Below, in pieces: positions 24,640-34,802 of a DNA stretch of 57,237 bases (position 1 is the first letter of the stretch; every line of letters starts with the position of its first letter). The notes under the pieces are model-generated. The model made no database searches and was not told the origin of the DNA. It saw only the letters and a list, made by a program, of their open reading frames with translations. Location: the NCBI GenBank assembly GCA_009391845.1, contig QWJG01000005.1:1-57237 (forward strand), written 5' to 3'. Source of the DNA: Chloroflexota bacterium (GTDB taxonomy: Bacteria > Chloroflexota > Dehalococcoidia > UBA2979). A program made the translations under genes and the position numbers.

Positions 24640-25619
24640 GCGGCACCGCCGTCGCTGCGCCGCGCATCTGGGCGGCGGCGCAGGATCACGAGGTGGGAGA
24701 GACCGAAGCGACCCAGGACGTTTCCTTCGGCCCAGTAGGAGACGCTACGGACGATCCGCGCAGCACGCGGCCAGCGCGCGGCGATGTTGTCGTACCCGGC
24801 GAAGACGTACCCGTGGTCGACAATCTCGAGGTCCGACCCGTCGATCAACTGCCGCCAGTCCCCGTGCCCGTAGACCCGGGCGTGCGGCACGAAGTGGTCG
24901 CGGATCCGGCGCGGGAGCCAGTTGATCAGCGGGATGTTGCCGAAGATGTAGCGCTTACGGAAGTAGATGCCGTGCGTCTCGAAGGGATAGAGACGGTTCG
25001 GCGCGAAGATCACGCAGCGGCCGTCGTCGGTCAAGACGCGCGCAACCTCGCGCAGCGTTGCGCGGTCGTCCGTCACGTGCTCAATCACCTCGTTGAGCAC
25101 GACGACGTCGAGCGAGCCATCAACGAACGGGAGCGCTTCGCCCGCGCCCGCGAGGAAGTCGGTGCGATTCCAGCCGCCGTCGGCGGACCGCTGGCGTGCC
25201 TCCGCGAGCCTCGGCGGATCGACGTCCAGGCCGATGCTGCGCGCACCCTGGCGGGCGAATGCGCGCACGTACTCGCCGACGCCGCAACCTAGATCGAGGG
25301 CGCGCCGGCCCTCGAGGTTCACGTAGCGCTCGACCATCGCGAGCCGGCGCTCCTGGCCGAAGCGCCAGACGAAACTGGGGTTGCCGAGGCGCGCCGCGTC
25401 GGGCTGCTCGCTCTCGGTCGGAAGCGCGAGCGTCTGCGTTGCGCGGTCACTCTGCGCGACGGACGGCGCGCTGCCGCCGGAGCCTGGCTGCGCCGACGGA
25501 TCCGCGGCAGCACCAGCGGCGCCGTCGTTCGGTTCAGCGCCGATGGCGTCCTGATCCGAGGAAGCGCCATGGGCGCCTTGATCCGAGGAAGCGCCGTGGG
25601 CGCTGGGAGCGTTCGTCAC
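24636..25619 (-). CDS. Class I SAM-dependent methyltransferase with low-complexity N-terminus
   Basis: 327 residues from GTG 25619, with AAGGAG upstream. The first 70 residues are Ala/Ser/Gly/Asp-rich and contain a tandem nonapeptide repeat. The methyltransferase domain has ALDLGCGVGEYVRAFARQG (motif I), GLDVDPPRL, and VVLNEVIEHVTDD; the C-terminal part (IYFRKRYIFGNIPLINWLP) resembles methyltransferases acting on glycans or lipids. Coupling to the PBP gene by ATGA overlap hints at a cell-envelope substrate. Confidence 0.8.
   Translation of the reverse strand: MTNAPSAHGASSDQGAHGASSDQDAIGAEPNDGAAGAAADPSAQPGSGGSAPSVAQSDRATQTLALPTESEQPDAARLGNPSFVWRFGQERRLAMVERYVNLEGRRALDLGCGVGEYVRAFARQGARSIGLDVDPPRLAEARQRSADGGWNRTDFLAGAGEALPFVDGSLDVVVLNEVIEHVTDDRATLREVARVLTDDGRCVIFAPNRLYPFETHGIYFRKRYIFGNIPLINWLPRRIRDHFVPHARVYGHGDWRQLIDGSDLEIVDHGYVFAGYDNIAARWPRAARIVRSVSYWAEGNVLGRFGLSHLVILRRRPDARRSDGGAA
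25553..25606. repeat. Two tandem copies of a 27-nt unit inside a methyltransferase gene
   Basis: GATCCGAGGAAGCGCC begins both copies (25553 and 25580), with a few differences at the ends. Translated, this gives two AHGASSDQ-type nonapeptides in the disordered N-terminus of the methyltransferase. Confidence 0.7.
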
Positions 25620-25810
25620 GAACTCGCTCTCCTTCGGCCGTCGCCGGTGGCGGCGGCTGGGGTGTGCCCGTTGCCCGCCAGCGCGGAGCACACCTCGATC
25701 GTACGGTCCGTCGCCGCACCGAGTCGAATCGGGTAATCACGACGCGTATGAGCGCCAGATCGACCGTCCGGTCGCGGTCAGCAGCGGTGGTGTGGTGGGA
25801 GAGGCACACC

Positions 25811-25816
25811 TATAGT
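25811..25816 (+). promoter_or_regulatory. Putative -10 element of gatCA
   Basis: TATAGT (5 of 6 to TATAAT) lies about 80 nt upstream of the gatC start in the 275-nt divergent region. The -35 is poor. Confidence 0.35.
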
Positions 25817-25894
25817 AGGCCACCGTGTTGCTCGGTTCGCCATGCCGTCAGAACGAGCACGCGCGCTCCCAGGTTCCCGTGTCCGGAGGCCGTG

Positions 25895-26182
25895 ATGGCA
25901 CTGTCGACTGACGAAGTGCGCCACATCGCGCGGCTCGCCCGGATCGCGCTCTCCGACGACGAGCTGGAGCGGATGCGGGATCAGCTCTCCTCCATCCTCG
26001 ATCACTTCGAGGTCCTCAGCGAAATCGACACCGAAGGCGTGCCGCCCACGGCGCAGAGCTTCGCGCTGACCAACGTGCAGCGCGCGGATGTGCCAGGCGG
26101 CACGTTGCCGCGCGAAGAAGCGCTCGAGGGCGCCCCCCGTCGCGAAGACGGCTACTTCCGCGTCCGCGCGGTACTGGACTAG
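25895..26182 (+). CDS. gatC: Asp-tRNA(Asn)/Glu-tRNA(Gln) amidotransferase subunit C
   Basis: 95 residues, the normal GatC length. ATG 25895 has GGAGG 5 nt upstream. Typical start LSTDEVRHIARLARIALSDDE, then LSSILDHFEVLSEIDTEGV, and the C-terminal PREEALEGAPRREDGYFRV. GatC bridges GatA and GatB in the complex that amidates mischarged tRNA; gatB is not in the window. gatA begins 2 nt downstream. Confidence 0.95.
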   Translation: MALSTDEVRHIARLARIALSDDELERMRDQLSSILDHFEVLSEIDTEGVPPTAQSFALTNVQRADVPGGTLPREEALEGAPRREDGYFRVRAVLD

Positions 26183-26184
26183 CG

Positions 26185-27660
26185 ATGGCGGACGGCGCGA
26201 TCGACCTCGGACGGACCGCTCACGAACACGCCGCCGCGTTGCGCGCCGGCGAGTACACCTCGAAGCAGCTTGCGGAGGCGACGCTGGCGCGCGTGCGCGG
26301 GCAGCAGGAGACGCTGAACGCCTATATCTCGCTGACCGACGATCTCGCACTCGCGCAGGCGGACGCCGCCGATCAGCGAATCGCCGCGGGGAACGCCGAG
26401 CCGCTGACTGGTGTTCCGGTCGCCGTCAAGGATCTGCTCTCGACGAAGGGGATCGTTACTTCGGCCGGATCGCGGATGCTCGGCGAGTACCGCCCGATGT
26501 TTGATTGCACCGTCGTCGATCGACTGCAGCAGGCCGGCGCGGTGGTGATCGGCAAGACCAACCTGGACGAGTTCGCGATGGGCTCCTCCAACGAGCACTC
26601 CGCGTTCGGACCGGTCCGCAATCCCTGGGATACCAGCAAGGTGCCCGGCGGATCCTCGGGCGGCTCCGCCGCGACTGTGGCCGCGCGAGGCGTGCCACTC
26701 TCATTGGGCACCGATACCGGTGGATCGATCCGCCAGCCGGCCGCGCTCTGCGGCGTCGTCGGTCTCAAGCCCACCTACGGGCGGGTCAGCCGCTACGGCG
26801 TGGTCGCCTTCGCATCCTCCTTGGAGCAGGTCGGGCCCTTCGGCCGGGATGCCGAGGACGTGGCGACCCTCCTCCGCACAATGGCGGGTCGCGACCCACT
26901 CGATTCAACGACCGCACCGGAGCCCGTGCCTGACTACACCGCCGACTTCGCGCGCGGCTTCGAGGGCCTCCGCGTTGGCGTCCCCGCCCAGTTCTTCGCC
27001 GACGGCCTCGATGATGGGGTGCGCGCCGCCATCGAGGCCGCGATCGACGTCTTCGCGGCAGGCGGCGCCATCATCGACCGCTCCGTCGAGCTGCCGACCA
27101 CACCGGCCGCGCTGCCCGTCTATTACGTGATCGCCCCCTCGGAGGCCTCGGCGAACCTCGCGCGCTACGACGGCGTGAAGTACGGCTTCAGCTACACCGA
27201 CGGCGAGACCGTCGACGAGGAGATGTCGGAGACGCGCAGTCGCGGATTCGGCGACGAGGTGAAGCGGCGGATCATGATCGGCACCTATGCCCTTTCCGCC
27301 GGCTACTACGACGCGTATTACCTGAAGGCGCAGAAGGTCCGCACGTTGATCCGTCGGGAGTTCGAGGCGGCGTTGAGCGACCACGACGTGCTGCTGACGC
27401 CCACGGCGCCAAGCGTTGCCTTCGGCATCGGCGAGAAGGTGGACGACCCCTACGCGATGTACCTGAACGACCTCTACACGCTGCCCGTGAACATCGCGGG
27501 TAACCCCGCGCTCAGCACCCCCTGCGGCTTCGATGCGGGGCTCCCCATTGGACTCCAGCTCATCGGACGGCCGTTCGATGAGGGAACGTTGCTGCGCGCG
27601 ACGCACGCCTACCAGCGCGAAACCGACTGGCATCAGCGCGCGCCCTCGCTGCCCGTTTGA
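26185..27660 (+). CDS. gatA: Asp-tRNA(Asn)/Glu-tRNA(Gln) amidotransferase subunit A
   Basis: 491 residues. Amidase-signature enzyme that frees ammonia from glutamine and passes it to GatB. The Ser-cisSer-Lys triad is visible as Lys82 (VAVKDLLSTKG), Ser157 (GGSSGGSAAT) and Ser181 (GTDTGGSIRQPAA), with the same spacing as known GatA. KPTYGRVSRYGV and the C-terminal NIAGNPALSTPCGF are GatA-specific. Co-transcribed with gatC. Confidence 0.97.
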   Translation: MADGAIDLGRTAHEHAAALRAGEYTSKQLAEATLARVRGQQETLNAYISLTDDLALAQADAADQRIAAGNAEPLTGVPVAVKDLLSTKGIVTSAGSRMLGEYRPMFDCTVVDRLQQAGAVVIGKTNLDEFAMGSSNEHSAFGPVRNPWDTSKVPGGSSGGSAATVAARGVPLSLGTDTGGSIRQPAALCGVVGLKPTYGRVSRYGVVAFASSLEQVGPFGRDAEDVATLLRTMAGRDPLDSTTAPEPVPDYTADFARGFEGLRVGVPAQFFADGLDDGVRAAIEAAIDVFAAGGAIIDRSVELPTTPAALPVYYVIAPSEASANLARYDGVKYGFSYTDGETVDEEMSETRSRGFGDEVKRRIMIGTYALSAGYYDAYYLKAQKVRTLIRREFEAALSDHDVLLTPTAPSVAFGIGEKVDDPYAMYLNDLYTLPVNIAGNPALSTPCGFDAGLPIGLQLIGRPFDEGTLLRATHAYQRETDWHQRAPSLPV

Positions 27661-27688
27661 GCGACCCGTTGGCTCCCGAGCGGTCTGG

Positions 27689-27694
27689 TAGGCT
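27689..27694 (+). promoter_or_regulatory. Putative -10 element of the alpha/beta hydrolase gene
   Basis: TAGGCT ends 6 nt before ATG 27701 with no Shine-Dalgarno between, a leaderless arrangement. No clear -35. Confidence 0.35.
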
Positions 27695-27700
27695 GCGCCG

Positions 27701-28435
27701 ATGACAAGCGGCAATGGCGACAATGGTGGCAACGGCAACGGCGCCTCAACGACCGGCGAGGGCGATCCGTCCGATCTCACACTCTCGATTCGCGGCATGC
27801 GTACCGAGCCCGGCGAGGTCGTCGGCGAGATGACCGTGGTGCTGAATACCACGCGCGGCGAGATCAAAATGCACCTGCGACCCTGCGAGGGACGCACCGG
27901 CTGCGCGATCTTCCTCGGCGGTGCCGCCGGCGGCGTCCGCGGTCCCGCGAACGCGATCTACGAACGAATCGGCGTCGAGCTGGTGGAAGCCGGCGTGACC
28001 TCGCTGCGTATCGAATACCGCGAACCCGGCGAGTTCGAGGAGTGCGTTGCGGACGCCCTCGCGGGCGCCTCGTTCCTCAAGGGAATCGGCGCAACCGAGG
28101 CGGTCGTCGTCGGTCATTCCTTCGGCGGCGCCGTCGCGATCAAGGCGGGTGAACTGGCGCCGCTGATCACCAGCGTCGTCGCCATGTCCTCCCAGCGATT
28201 CGGTACCCAAACCGTCGACGAGCTCAAGAAGCCGCTGCTGCTGATTCACGGGTCGAACGATGAGATCCTTGACCAGGCGGCGTCGAAAGACATCTTCGAA
28301 CGGGCGGAAGAACCGAAACGGCTGGAGATTCTTGAGGGGGCGGGTCACGGCCTCCTGGAGGTCGCTGACGAGGTTCATGACCTGCTTCACGGGTTTATCA
28401 CGATGTCTGTCGGCATCTCACCACTGGAGTCCTGA
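27701..28435 (+). CDS. Alpha/beta hydrolase (dienelactone-hydrolase-like)
   Basis: 244 residues. After a Gly/Asn-rich tail of about 20 residues comes a single hydrolase domain. The nucleophile elbow is VVGHSFGGAVAI, the acid is likely in LLIHGSNDEIL, and the His in LEGAGHGLLE, completing a Ser-Asp-His triad. It has an FLGGAAGG oxyanion-hole loop. Substrate unknown. It lies 40 nt after gatA. Confidence 0.82.
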   Translation: MTSGNGDNGGNGNGASTTGEGDPSDLTLSIRGMRTEPGEVVGEMTVVLNTTRGEIKMHLRPCEGRTGCAIFLGGAAGGVRGPANAIYERIGVELVEAGVTSLRIEYREPGEFEECVADALAGASFLKGIGATEAVVVGHSFGGAVAIKAGELAPLITSVVAMSSQRFGTQTVDELKKPLLLIHGSNDEILDQAASKDIFERAEEPKRLEILEGAGHGLLEVADEVHDLLHGFITMSVGISPLES

Positions 28436-28518
28436 TCAGCGCCCGATATCAGCCAGTTCCTCATCGATACGCCCGAAACGGTGGCAATGTGTCCACCTCG
28501 TTAACATCTGACAGTTCA

Positions 28519-28559
28519 TGACGTAAGTCACTGAGACCTATGAAGCGGTCGACTATAAT
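28519..28559 (+). promoter_or_regulatory. Putative promoter of the citrate synthase gene with operator-like motif
   Basis: A perfect TATAAT at 28554-28559 lies 17 nt after CTGAGA (28531-28536, 4 of 6). TGACGTAAGTCAC at 28519-28531 overlaps the -35 and differs at one base from the core of the palindrome at 21497-21512 (TGACGTACGTCAC). Confidence 0.55.
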
Positions 28560-28661
28560 TCGTAGTGCGTGATGTGAGCGCGGACCACCGCGACCGCACG
28601 CCGACTGCAGTAAACACCGAGAGCACCGCGTCCGGCGCGGGCGCACAGAGTGGGGGAGTCG

Positions 28662-29813
28662 ATGACCCTGGAGACGCCGAGCTTTAGTCCAGGCCTTGAA
28701 GGAGTGCTGATCGCGGAATCCGCGGTCTCGTTGGTGGAGGGCGAGGCCGGGCGGCTGAGCTATCGTGGCTATTCGATTGAGGATCTCACGGGCCCCACCG
28801 GGACCTTCGAGGAGATCGTCGCCCTCCTGTACGACGGAGAGCTTCCGACGCAAACCCGCATCGATGAGATGCGGGTGTTGTTTGAGCGCGAACGGGCGCT
28901 GACTGACGATCAGATCGCGATCGCGCGGCTGGCCGCCAAAGGCACGCACCCGATGTTCGCGCTCCAGGCCGCGGTGGCAACACTCGGCCCGATGGACAAT
29001 GACTTCGAACGCAAGGTTGATACGGTCGTTGAGCGCGGTCAATCGCTGATCGCGAAGGTCGGTCACCTGGTCGGCGTGATCGCGCAGGCGGTCGATGGCC
29101 GTCCGTACGACGGTCCTCGGCCGGGCGAGTCGCACGCGCGGATGCTCGTACGCATGGTCACTGGCGAAGATCCGACCGAACTGCAGGTGCGGGTCATGGA
29201 CGCGCTGCTGATCCTCCAGGCGGATCACTCCGCCGGCAACGCCTCAACGTTCACCTCGCGCGTGGTCGCTTCGACCAAGGCCGAGCCAGAGGCCGTCGTC
29301 TCTGCGGCGATTGGCGCTCTCTCCGGCCCCGCGCACGGCGGAGCCAACGAGGGCTCGCTACGTCTCTTCCAGCAGATTGGCGATCCGGCCAAGGCCGATG
29401 AGCGGATCTCCCGGCTCTTGGATGACAAGTTCAAGATTCCCGGCTTCGGTCACCGCGTGTACCACGTGAAGGACCCGCGCTCGAAGGTGATCCAGCGGCT
29501 TGCCGATGAGGTGATCAAGGACGGGACGCCGGCGGCAGATCACTACCAGATCGCGCTGACGGTCGAGAAGGTAGCCACGGAACGCCTCGGCGATCGCGGC
29601 TTGTTCCCGAACGTCGACCTCTTCTCCGGTTGCGTGTTCGAGGCGATCGGGATCCCGGTCGACTTCTTCACCCCGCTCTTCGCGGCCTCGCGAACGGCTG
29701 GGTGGACCGTGAACATGCAAGAGCAGTGGGAGTCCGGGAATCGGATCTTCCGGCCGGGCCAGGTCTACGTTGGCGAGCAGCACCGCCCGTTCACCGACAT
29801 CGAAGGCCGCTAG
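28662..29813 (+). CDS. Citrate synthase (type II, short form)
   Basis: 383 residues, as in Bacillus/archaeal-type dimeric enzymes. It condenses oxaloacetate and acetyl-CoA to citrate. The start EGVLIAESAVSLVEGEAGRLSYRGY is typical. Catalytic residues lie in GPAHGGANE (His), FGHRVYHVKDPRS (His) and VDLFSG (Asp). FTPLFAASRTAGW matches, although the next AHxxEQ reads VNMQEQ. ATG 28662 has GGGGGAG upstream at short spacing. Methylcitrate synthase cannot be excluded. A hairpin terminator follows. Confidence 0.93.
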   Translation: MTLETPSFSPGLEGVLIAESAVSLVEGEAGRLSYRGYSIEDLTGPTGTFEEIVALLYDGELPTQTRIDEMRVLFERERALTDDQIAIARLAAKGTHPMFALQAAVATLGPMDNDFERKVDTVVERGQSLIAKVGHLVGVIAQAVDGRPYDGPRPGESHARMLVRMVTGEDPTELQVRVMDALLILQADHSAGNASTFTSRVVASTKAEPEAVVSAAIGALSGPAHGGANEGSLRLFQQIGDPAKADERISRLLDDKFKIPGFGHRVYHVKDPRSKVIQRLADEVIKDGTPAADHYQIALTVEKVATERLGDRGLFPNVDLFSGCVFEAIGIPVDFFTPLFAASRTAGWTVNMQEQWESGNRIFRPGQVYVGEQHRPFTDIEGR

Positions 29814-29838
29814 TCGGTCGATCTTCGGATCACGTTGG

Positions 29839-29866
29839 AAGGCCGCCACCGGGCGGCCTTCTTGTT
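29839..29866 (+). terminator. Intrinsic terminator of the citrate synthase gene
   Basis: AAGGCCGCC (29839-29847) pairs with GGCGGCCTT (29852-29860) around an ACCG loop, a perfect 9-bp stem followed by CTTGTTG. Confidence 0.75.
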
Positions 29867-29939
29867 GCCCTCAGCCGTCCCGACTCGTTCCCTTCGGTCC
29901 TGTGCTGCGGGGTGCTGCTGCCGTCGGCCGTGGACCGGC

Positions 29940-31079
<1,140 letters not shown>

Positions 31080-31123
31080 GCGCGCCTCCGTTGCGCGCGC
31101 ATGATACGGGCCGCCGGTTTCCG

Positions 31124-31918
31124 CTAGCTGGCGATCTTCCTGCCGAGTACCAGGGTCAGCACCAGCGGCCGGATCACGTACCCCTCGAACTCCGCGTCGA
31201 TGAACGTGGTGAGGTCCGCGAGGAATTCCTCGCGCGCGTCCGGCTTCAGCTGGTTCGTGCCGGAGTAGGAGCGCACGAGGTCGATGTACTCGCTGGTGGT
31301 GTACCGCTGATCGAAGCGATAGCGGAACAGCTCGACCTGCTCGAACGCTTGCGTGTCGATGATCTCGGCTACCTCGGGCGGGGTGACCTCGGGGTCGAGG
31401 AGGTCGTTCCACTCCACGCCGGGGAAGTAGCGGTCGTAGATCGGCTGCGACGCGGCGAAGTAGCCCCGATCGACCTCGGATGGGATTTGGTGCGGGTGCA
31501 CGATCGCCAGCACGCCACCCGGTCGGAGCAGCGAGAGCACCTTGGGGTAGCGAAGGTCCGCGTCCACCCAGTGAAACGAGGTGGCGGCGAAGATCAGGTC
31601 GGCCATCTCCGCGGGCAGTGGCGCGTCCTCGAACCGTTCGTTGATCACCACGAGGCGCGCCTCATCAGCGAACTTCTGGCGGAGGAAGACCGCGAGGTGC
31701 GGGCCCGGCTCCACGGCGGCCACGGTGGCGCCACGCTTCAGCAACGCGCCGGTCGCCTGCCCGGTCCCGGGGCCGATCTCAACCGTCGCCAGCGTGGCGG
31801 GCTCTTCCGCGTCGCCGCCGATGTAATTGAACAGGTCGGAGTAGAGGCGGTCGGGGTAGAGGGGGCGGACGCGGTCGTAGACCTCCGCCACATCATCGAA
31901 CCAGCTAGCTGGGGTCAC
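31124..31918 (-). CDS. Class I SAM-dependent methyltransferase
   Basis: 264 residues from GTG 31918 (GAGGG 7 nt upstream). Begins FDDVAEVYDRVRPLYPD, typical of a small-molecule methyltransferase branch. Motif I is VEIGPGTGQATGALLKRG, then VAAVEPGPHL, and ADLIFAATSFHWVD as motif II. Substrate not known. It lies between the deacetylase and trpS on the same strand. Confidence 0.82.
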   Translation of the reverse strand: MTPASWFDDVAEVYDRVRPLYPDRLYSDLFNYIGGDAEEPATLATVEIGPGTGQATGALLKRGATVAAVEPGPHLAVFLRQKFADEARLVVINERFEDAPLPAEMADLIFAATSFHWVDADLRYPKVLSLLRPGGVLAIVHPHQIPSEVDRGYFAASQPIYDRYFPGVEWNDLLDPEVTPPEVAEIIDTQAFEQVELFRYRFDQRYTTSEYIDLVRSYSGTNQLKPDAREEFLADLTTFIDAEFEGYVIRPLVLTLVLGRKIAS

Positions 31919-31983
31919 GGTGATTCCCTCGCGGTCGCGCCTCGACGGCTTCGATCGTACCGGCCGCGCGCGGAGCGGAGCAG

Positions 31984-32994
31984 CTACCCGAGGTAGTTGA
32001 GCTTCAGCGCGTGCCGCACCCGCTCCATCGTCGCCTGCGCCGAGGCGCGATAGCGATCGGTGCCGGCGGCCAGCGCCTCGCGTACCAGCTCCGGGTGCGC
32101 CTCGAAGTGGGCGCGGCGCTCGCGCCACGGTTCCATCATCGTGTTGAGCGCCGCGGCGAGCTTGGTCTTCACCTCGACGTCGCCGACGGTACCGAGGAGG
32201 TAGCGCTCCTTGAGGTCGTTGACCTCATCCTCGTCCGGGTTGAACGCGTCGTGGTACATGAAGACCGGATTGCCCTCGACGTGTCCCGGATCGGTCGCAC
32301 GGAGGCGCGTCGGGTCGGTGTACATCGAGCGGACCTTCGCGATCACCGTCTCGGCGTCGTCCTTGAGCCAGATCGCGTTGTTCTTCGACTTGCTCATCTT
32401 CGTGTCTGGTCCGTCGGTCCCGACGAGGCGCGGGACGCGGCCGACGAGCCCCTTCGGCACCGGGAAGATCTCTTCGCCCTCGCCGAACAGGCGGTTGAAG
32501 CGACGCGCGACCTCGCGGGTCATCTCGATGTGCGGAAGCTGGTCCTCGCCGACGGGCACCAGGTGCGAGCGCGGCATTAGGATGTTCGCCGTTTGCATCA
32601 CCGGGTAGGTGAAGAAGGCGACCGGCACCGACTCGCCGATGTCGTCCATCTCGGACTTCAGTGTCGGGTTTCGCTGAAGACGGCCAAGCGGCACCCACCA
32701 GCTCAACCACGTGGTGAGTTCGGCGTGCTCGGGTACCAGGCTTTCGATCCCGAAGTTGGAGATCTCCGGATCAAGCCCGACCGAAAGCCAGTCGATCGCG
32801 ACCTCCATCACCCAGCTACGGACGTCGTCGATCCGGTCGGCGTAGTCGGAGACCTGGTAGTCGGCGATCAGGAAGAAGGCGTCGTACTCGTGCTGGAGCT
32901 TGATCCAGTTTTCGAGCGCGCCGCCGAAGTGGCCGAGGTGGAGCGACCCGGTCGGTCGCATCCCGGTCATGATGCGGGGTTTCAGGTCAGTCAT
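31984..32994 (-). CDS. trpS: Tryptophanyl-tRNA synthetase
   Basis: 336 residues, class I aaRS. HIGH-type motif HLGH (residues 19-22) in GMRPTGSLHLGHFGG and KMSKS in DTKMSKSKNN. PVGEDQLPHIEMTREVARR is the TrpRS signature between them. ATG 32994 is 14 nt after the argS stop, so argS and trpS are co-transcribed. No T-box leader was seen upstream. Confidence 0.96.
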   Translation of the reverse strand: MTDLKPRIMTGMRPTGSLHLGHFGGALENWIKLQHEYDAFFLIADYQVSDYADRIDDVRSWVMEVAIDWLSVGLDPEISNFGIESLVPEHAELTTWLSWWVPLGRLQRNPTLKSEMDDIGESVPVAFFTYPVMQTANILMPRSHLVPVGEDQLPHIEMTREVARRFNRLFGEGEEIFPVPKGLVGRVPRLVGTDGPDTKMSKSKNNAIWLKDDAETVIAKVRSMYTDPTRLRATDPGHVEGNPVFMYHDAFNPDEDEVNDLKERYLLGTVGDVEVKTKLAAALNTMMEPWRERRAHFEAHPELVREALAAGTDRYRASAQATMERVRHALKLNYLG

Positions 32995-33008
32995 CGGGGG
33001 AAGCTCGC

Positions 33009-34670
33009 CTACATCTGATCCGGTGTGGAGATGCCCAACAGTGTCAGCGTGCGCGCGAGGGCGACCCGTGCCGCCTCGAGCAGCAGCAAGCGGGCGCGCG
33101 TCAGCTCCGGGTCGTCGCCGATCACACGACACTGCGTGTAGAAGGTGTGGAACGACTGCGCCAGCTCCTGCGCGTAGTGCGCGAGCGGGTGCGGAGCGAG
33201 GTCGTCGACCACGGTCTCGAGCACCTCGGGAAGCAGCAGCAGTTTGCGAACCAGCGTCTGCTCCGCGTCGTGGACGAGCAGCGAAGCGTCGGCACCCGCG
33301 GAGGAGAGACCCTCCTCGCGCGCCTTGTCGATGATTCCGGCGATGCGCGCGTGCGCGTACTGCACGTAGTAGACCGGGTTCTCGTCGGACTGCTTCTTCG
33401 CCAGATCGAGGTCGAAGTCCATCGTCTGGTTCGCGGACGGGCTGAGGAAGAAGAAGCGGGTGGCGTCCGCGCCAACCTCGTCGATCACGTCGCGCAGCGT
33501 GACGATCTCACCGGCTCGCTTCGAGAGCATCACGATCTGCCCGTCACGCTTCAGGGTGACGAGCTGGTAGAGCAGGATGTCGAGCGCCTCGGGATTGCCG
33601 CCCACCGCGCCGACGCCGGCCTTCACGCGCGAGACGTGGCCCTGGTGGTCGGCGCCCCAGATGTCGATCACGCGGTCGAAGCCGCGCGTCACGAACTTGT
33701 CGTAGTGGTACGCGATGTCGGTGGCGTAGTAGGTCGGCTGCCCGTCGGACCGGATCAGCACGTTGTCCTTCGACTCGCCGACCTCAGTGGAGGTGAACCA
33801 GACGGCGCCGTCGCGTTCGGCCACGTAGCCCTGGTCACGCAGCAGCTTGAGCACGCCGTCGTACGGACCGCCCTCGGTCATGAGCGAGCGCTCGGAGAAC
33901 CAGCGGTCGTACACCACCCCCATGCCGGCGAGATCCTCGCGGATGCTCGCGACCTGCAGGTCGATGCCGATCTGCCCGAGCTGTGGGTCGCCCTCTTCGC
34001 CCTCGGGACGGAGGAACGCGTCTCCGTGCTGGTCGCGGACAGCCTCGGCCAGCTCGATCATGTAGTCGCCGGGATACCCGTTCTCCGGGATCGAGACCTT
34101 GCGACCGAAGAGCTGCTGGTAGCGGGCGTAGAGCGTGCGGCCAAAGATCGCGACCTGCGTCCCGGCGTCGTTGACGTAATACTCCTGCTCCACCTCGTAG
34201 CCGGCGGCGCGCATCACGTTCGCGAGCGTCGAGCCGATGGCGGCGCCCCGGCCGTTGCCGACGTGGATCGGGCCGGTCGGGTTCGCGGAGACGTATTCAA
34301 GCTGGGCACGCTGCCCGGCGAAGCGGGTGGACGCTGCGTAGTCAGCGCCGGCGGCGATGATCGGCGCGATCTGGCGGGTCACCCAGCCGGCGTCCAGGTA
34401 CAGGTTGAGGAACCCGGGTGGCGCAACGGTGACGTTGGAGACCGCCTCGTGGGCGGGGACGTGCTTGCGCAGCGCCTCGGCCACCTCGATCGCCTTCATC
34501 TTCGCGAGGCCCTGGATGCGGAGCGGCAGGTTGGCAGAGAAGTCGCCGTGCTCAGGGCGCTGCGGGTGCTCGACCGTCACCTCGGGCCCGGCGAACTGGG
34601 GGATGTCGCCGGCGGCCTGGGCGGCAACCAGTGCCTGCTCCACGAGTGTTCGAATCTCGTCGCGAATCAC
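33009..34670 (-). CDS. argS: Arginyl-tRNA synthetase
   Basis: 553 residues from GTG 34670, with GAGG 7 nt upstream. Class I aaRS with the Arg-specific N-terminal Add-1 domain (roughly 1-110), HIGH-type HVGN in SANPTGPIHVGNGRG, and a degenerate KMSKS (VMLSKRAGE), as is usual for ArgRS. The C-terminal DALR anticodon domain ends in ARVALARTLTLLGI. First of the argS-trpS pair. Confidence 0.96.
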   Translation of the reverse strand: MIRDEIRTLVEQALVAAQAAGDIPQFAGPEVTVEHPQRPEHGDFSANLPLRIQGLAKMKAIEVAEALRKHVPAHEAVSNVTVAPPGFLNLYLDAGWVTRQIAPIIAAGADYAASTRFAGQRAQLEYVSANPTGPIHVGNGRGAAIGSTLANVMRAAGYEVEQEYYVNDAGTQVAIFGRTLYARYQQLFGRKVSIPENGYPGDYMIELAEAVRDQHGDAFLRPEGEEGDPQLGQIGIDLQVASIREDLAGMGVVYDRWFSERSLMTEGGPYDGVLKLLRDQGYVAERDGAVWFTSTEVGESKDNVLIRSDGQPTYYATDIAYHYDKFVTRGFDRVIDIWGADHQGHVSRVKAGVGAVGGNPEALDILLYQLVTLKRDGQIVMLSKRAGEIVTLRDVIDEVGADATRFFFLSPSANQTMDFDLDLAKKQSDENPVYYVQYAHARIAGIIDKAREEGLSSAGADASLLVHDAEQTLVRKLLLLPEVLETVVDDLAPHPLAHYAQELAQSFHTFYTQCRVIGDDPELTRARLLLLEAARVALARTLTLLGISTPDQM

Positions 34671-34802
34671 GTGCGGACCTCGTGTGTACCTCGGAACGTC
34701 GCGCGGCCCGCCGGTCGCCGGCTGCGCCGTTCTAGCTCAAGGCGTCGGTTTCGGGGCGAGTGTATCGCGGCGCCAGAGGGCGGGCGAGGCGAGGTGCGAG
34801 GG

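Noticed and set aside
34671..34802. T-box or other riboswitch upstream of argS-trpS
   Set aside because: No AGGGTGGNACCGCG-like core or specifier structure could be seen in the 132-nt region.
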